Assembly: GCA_031255035.1 (NCBI GenBank) | Contig: JAIRTI010000197.1 | Location: 1-8,585, forward strand | Length of the DNA: 8,585 bases | Source: Desulfovibrio sp. | Lineage (GTDB): Bacteria; Desulfobacterota; Desulfovibrionia; Desulfovibrionales; Desulfovibrionaceae | Direction of reading: 5' to 3' | In this document: piece after piece, positions 8,477 through 8,585 of the stretch | Numbering within the stretch: position 1 is the stretch's first letter | Layout of the letters: the number at the start of each line of letters is the position of its first letter | The notes under the pieces: generated by a model | Told to the model about the DNA's origin: nothing | Database searches by the model: none | Seen by the model: the letters and a program-made list of their open reading frames with translations, nothing else | Made by a program: the position numbers and the translations under genes

Positions 8477-8585
8477 TCAGGCCTGGACAACGGACGCGGG
8501 CGCGCCCTGCTGTCTGGATTCGGTACGCAGCTTGCGAATAGACTTGAAATCATCGATAAGCGACACGAGCTTACCATAATTGCGC
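8477..8585 (-). CDS. C-terminal fragment of an unidentified protein
   Basis: The last 35 codons of a minus-strand gene whose start lies beyond the right edge, ending at TGA 8477-8479. The visible part reads RNYGKLVSLIDDFKSIRKLR and then about 15 more residues (TESRQQG..., ending VVQA). It looks like a charged amphipathic helix followed by a flexible Ala/Pro/Val tail. Of the three minus-strand frames, this is the one with protein-like composition and a stop well placed just before the gcvT ribosome-binding site. I do not recognise the family from this fragment. The 30-nt gap to gcvT suggests co-transcription. Confidence 0.6.
   Translation of the reverse strand, partial: RNYGKLVSLIDDFKSIRKLRTESRQQGAPASVVQA

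Overview
This window looks like chromosomal DNA from a GC-rich Deltaproteobacterium (Desulfobacterota), most likely a Desulfovibrio-type sulfate reducer. The basis is a proteobacterial-style RNA polymerase beta' subunit with a large insertion in the trigger loop, strong C/G preference at third codon positions, and extragenic GCCTCCGGCGGCC-type palindromes of the kind common in Desulfovibrionaceae. Genus-level placement is inference.

Layout: (1) 1-3468, plus strand: the 3' four-fifths of rpoC, with its N-terminus cut off by the window edge. (2) 3469-4289: about 820 bp with no convincing gene between the convergent rpoC and acyltransferase genes. It is packed with structure: an rpoC terminator, two large back-to-back hairpins, a weak short open frame, an AT-rich patch, a good minus-strand terminator, and two repeat elements. 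(3) 4290-5126, minus strand: a PlsC-like lysophospholipid acyltransferase with variant catalytic motifs. (4) 5127-5342: an intergenic gap holding the second, inverted copy of a two-hairpin repeat of about 60 bp; the first copy is at 3991-4050, so the pair brackets the acyltransferase gene. (5) 5343-8585, minus strand: a compact co-directional cluster. In transcription order it is the C-terminus of an unidentified protein, then gcvT (glycine cleavage T protein), rsmE (16S rRNA m3U1498 methyltransferase) and rarA/mgsA (replication-associated AAA+ ATPase). rsmE and rarA overlap by ATGA.

The genes are mostly housekeeping: transcription, one-carbon metabolism, rRNA modification, replication-fork maintenance and phospholipid synthesis. 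I found no defence system, prophage, CRISPR array, tRNA or intact insertion sequence. The unusual content is the intergenic DNA: an inverted pair of double-palindrome repeats, an rpoC terminator that shares 24 nt with a REP-like element 600 bp away, and a possible structured RNA after rpoC. The other oddity is the HX4E / FPQSTRS active-site variation in the acyltransferase.
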